DNA from: Tetrahymena thermophila SB210
Taxonomy: Eukaryota > Ciliophora > Oligohymenophorea > Hymenostomatida > Tetrahymenidae
Assembly (NCBI RefSeq): GCF_000189635.1
Contig: NW_002476439.1
Location: 5,205-69,204 of the forward strand
Length of the DNA stretch: 64,000 nucleotides
Direction: 5' to 3'
Translations under genes and position numbers: made by a program
The notes under the pieces: model-generated
What the model was told of the DNA's origin: nothing
What the model saw: the letters and a program-made list of their open reading frames with translations, nothing else
Databases searched by the model: none
Part shown: positions 63,583 to 64,000 of the stretch, piece by piece
Layout of the letters: the number at the start of each line of letters is the position of its first letter
Position numbering within the stretch: position 1 is the stretch's first letter

Positions 63583-64000
63583 TTTTATTTTTTGTTTGTT
63601 CTATTGATTTATTTAAGTAATTAAACAGGTCTAATAATTAAATCAATAATTAATTACCTATAATCCAACTCCATTTTTCAAGAGGTCTTTAAAAACTTTT
63701 TTTAAAAACATTTTTATGGTTTAGTTTTTATGGCTTTGAAATTTAATTTTGATAAGTCTGCTTTATTGGATTTATTTTTATTTTAAAGATTGTGCAAGAT
63801 AGATCACATGTGATAAAAACACTTTTATAATAAAATCCATTGTTTATCAATAAAAGAATTATTTTAAAAGTTTACTAAAAAATTACTTTTATTTCTCTGC
63901 CAAATATTTTATCGATAAGAATCTTTCTGTTAGATTTTGTTAATCTATTAATTCAATTTTTAAATGATAAATTAATAATAATAAATCATTAAAACACATT
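63583..64000. other. Upstream of the hydroxylase gene
   Basis: A+T-rich, no coding sequence. Presumably the promoter of the hydroxylase. Confidence 0.5.

Overview
This window looks like macronuclear DNA of an oligohymenophorean ciliate close to Tetrahymena. It is extremely A+T-rich. Every recognisable protein uses in-frame TAA and TAG as glutamine and stops only at TGA. Introns are short, very A+T-rich and bounded by GT..AG. All gene models below were read by hand with the ciliate code (TGA-only stop). A standard-code ORF caller breaks nearly all of these genes into fragments or shows antisense shadows. No telomeric repeat, chromosome-breakage sequence, rRNA, tRNA, CRISPR array or transposon was recognised.

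Left part (1-11 kb): a small secreted Kazal-like protein (731-1159, minus), then mostly non-coding A+T-rich DNA with a few weak hypothetical ORFs and two short tandem duplications. From 11.0 to 18.25 kb lies one uninterrupted reading frame of about 2,413 codons. It encodes a Gln/Asn-rich protein with folded-looking N- and C-terminal ends. From 28.6 to 20.5 kb (minus) lies a very large spliced leucine-rich-repeat gene with LRRs at both ends, a low-complexity Asn/Ser/Gln centre and an EF-hand-like segment.

Middle (30-42 kb): two tandem minus-strand paralogues have the order jacalin-like lectin, F-box-like helices, F-box-associated (FBA) sugar-binding-type domain. They look like glycan-recognising SCF adaptors. 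On the plus strand is an 11-exon MMS19 homologue (cytosolic iron-sulfur targeting; it supplies Fe-S clusters to DNA repair and replication enzymes). On the minus strand is a four-exon gene for ribosomal protein uL5/RPL11.

42-53 kb is sparse, with many tetranucleotide repeats and GC-richer islands that look like spliced small genes. In 44.7-48.9 kb the strand is ambiguous, and I give two rival spliced models that each keep frame. A small two-exon minus gene lies near 51.3 kb. A five-copy tandem array of about 117 bp precedes the next gene.

Right part (53.4-63.6 kb): a UvrD/Rep/Srs2-type SF1A helicase whose extreme N terminus matches a PCNA-interacting PIP box; a 968-residue protein of unknown function in the same orientation; and, convergent with it, an eight-exon ACT-domain aromatic amino acid (phenylalanine-type) hydroxylase. 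MMS19, the PIP-box helicase and uL5 are housekeeping genes. The lectin F-box pair and the Q/N-rich and LRR giants are the lineage-specific content.
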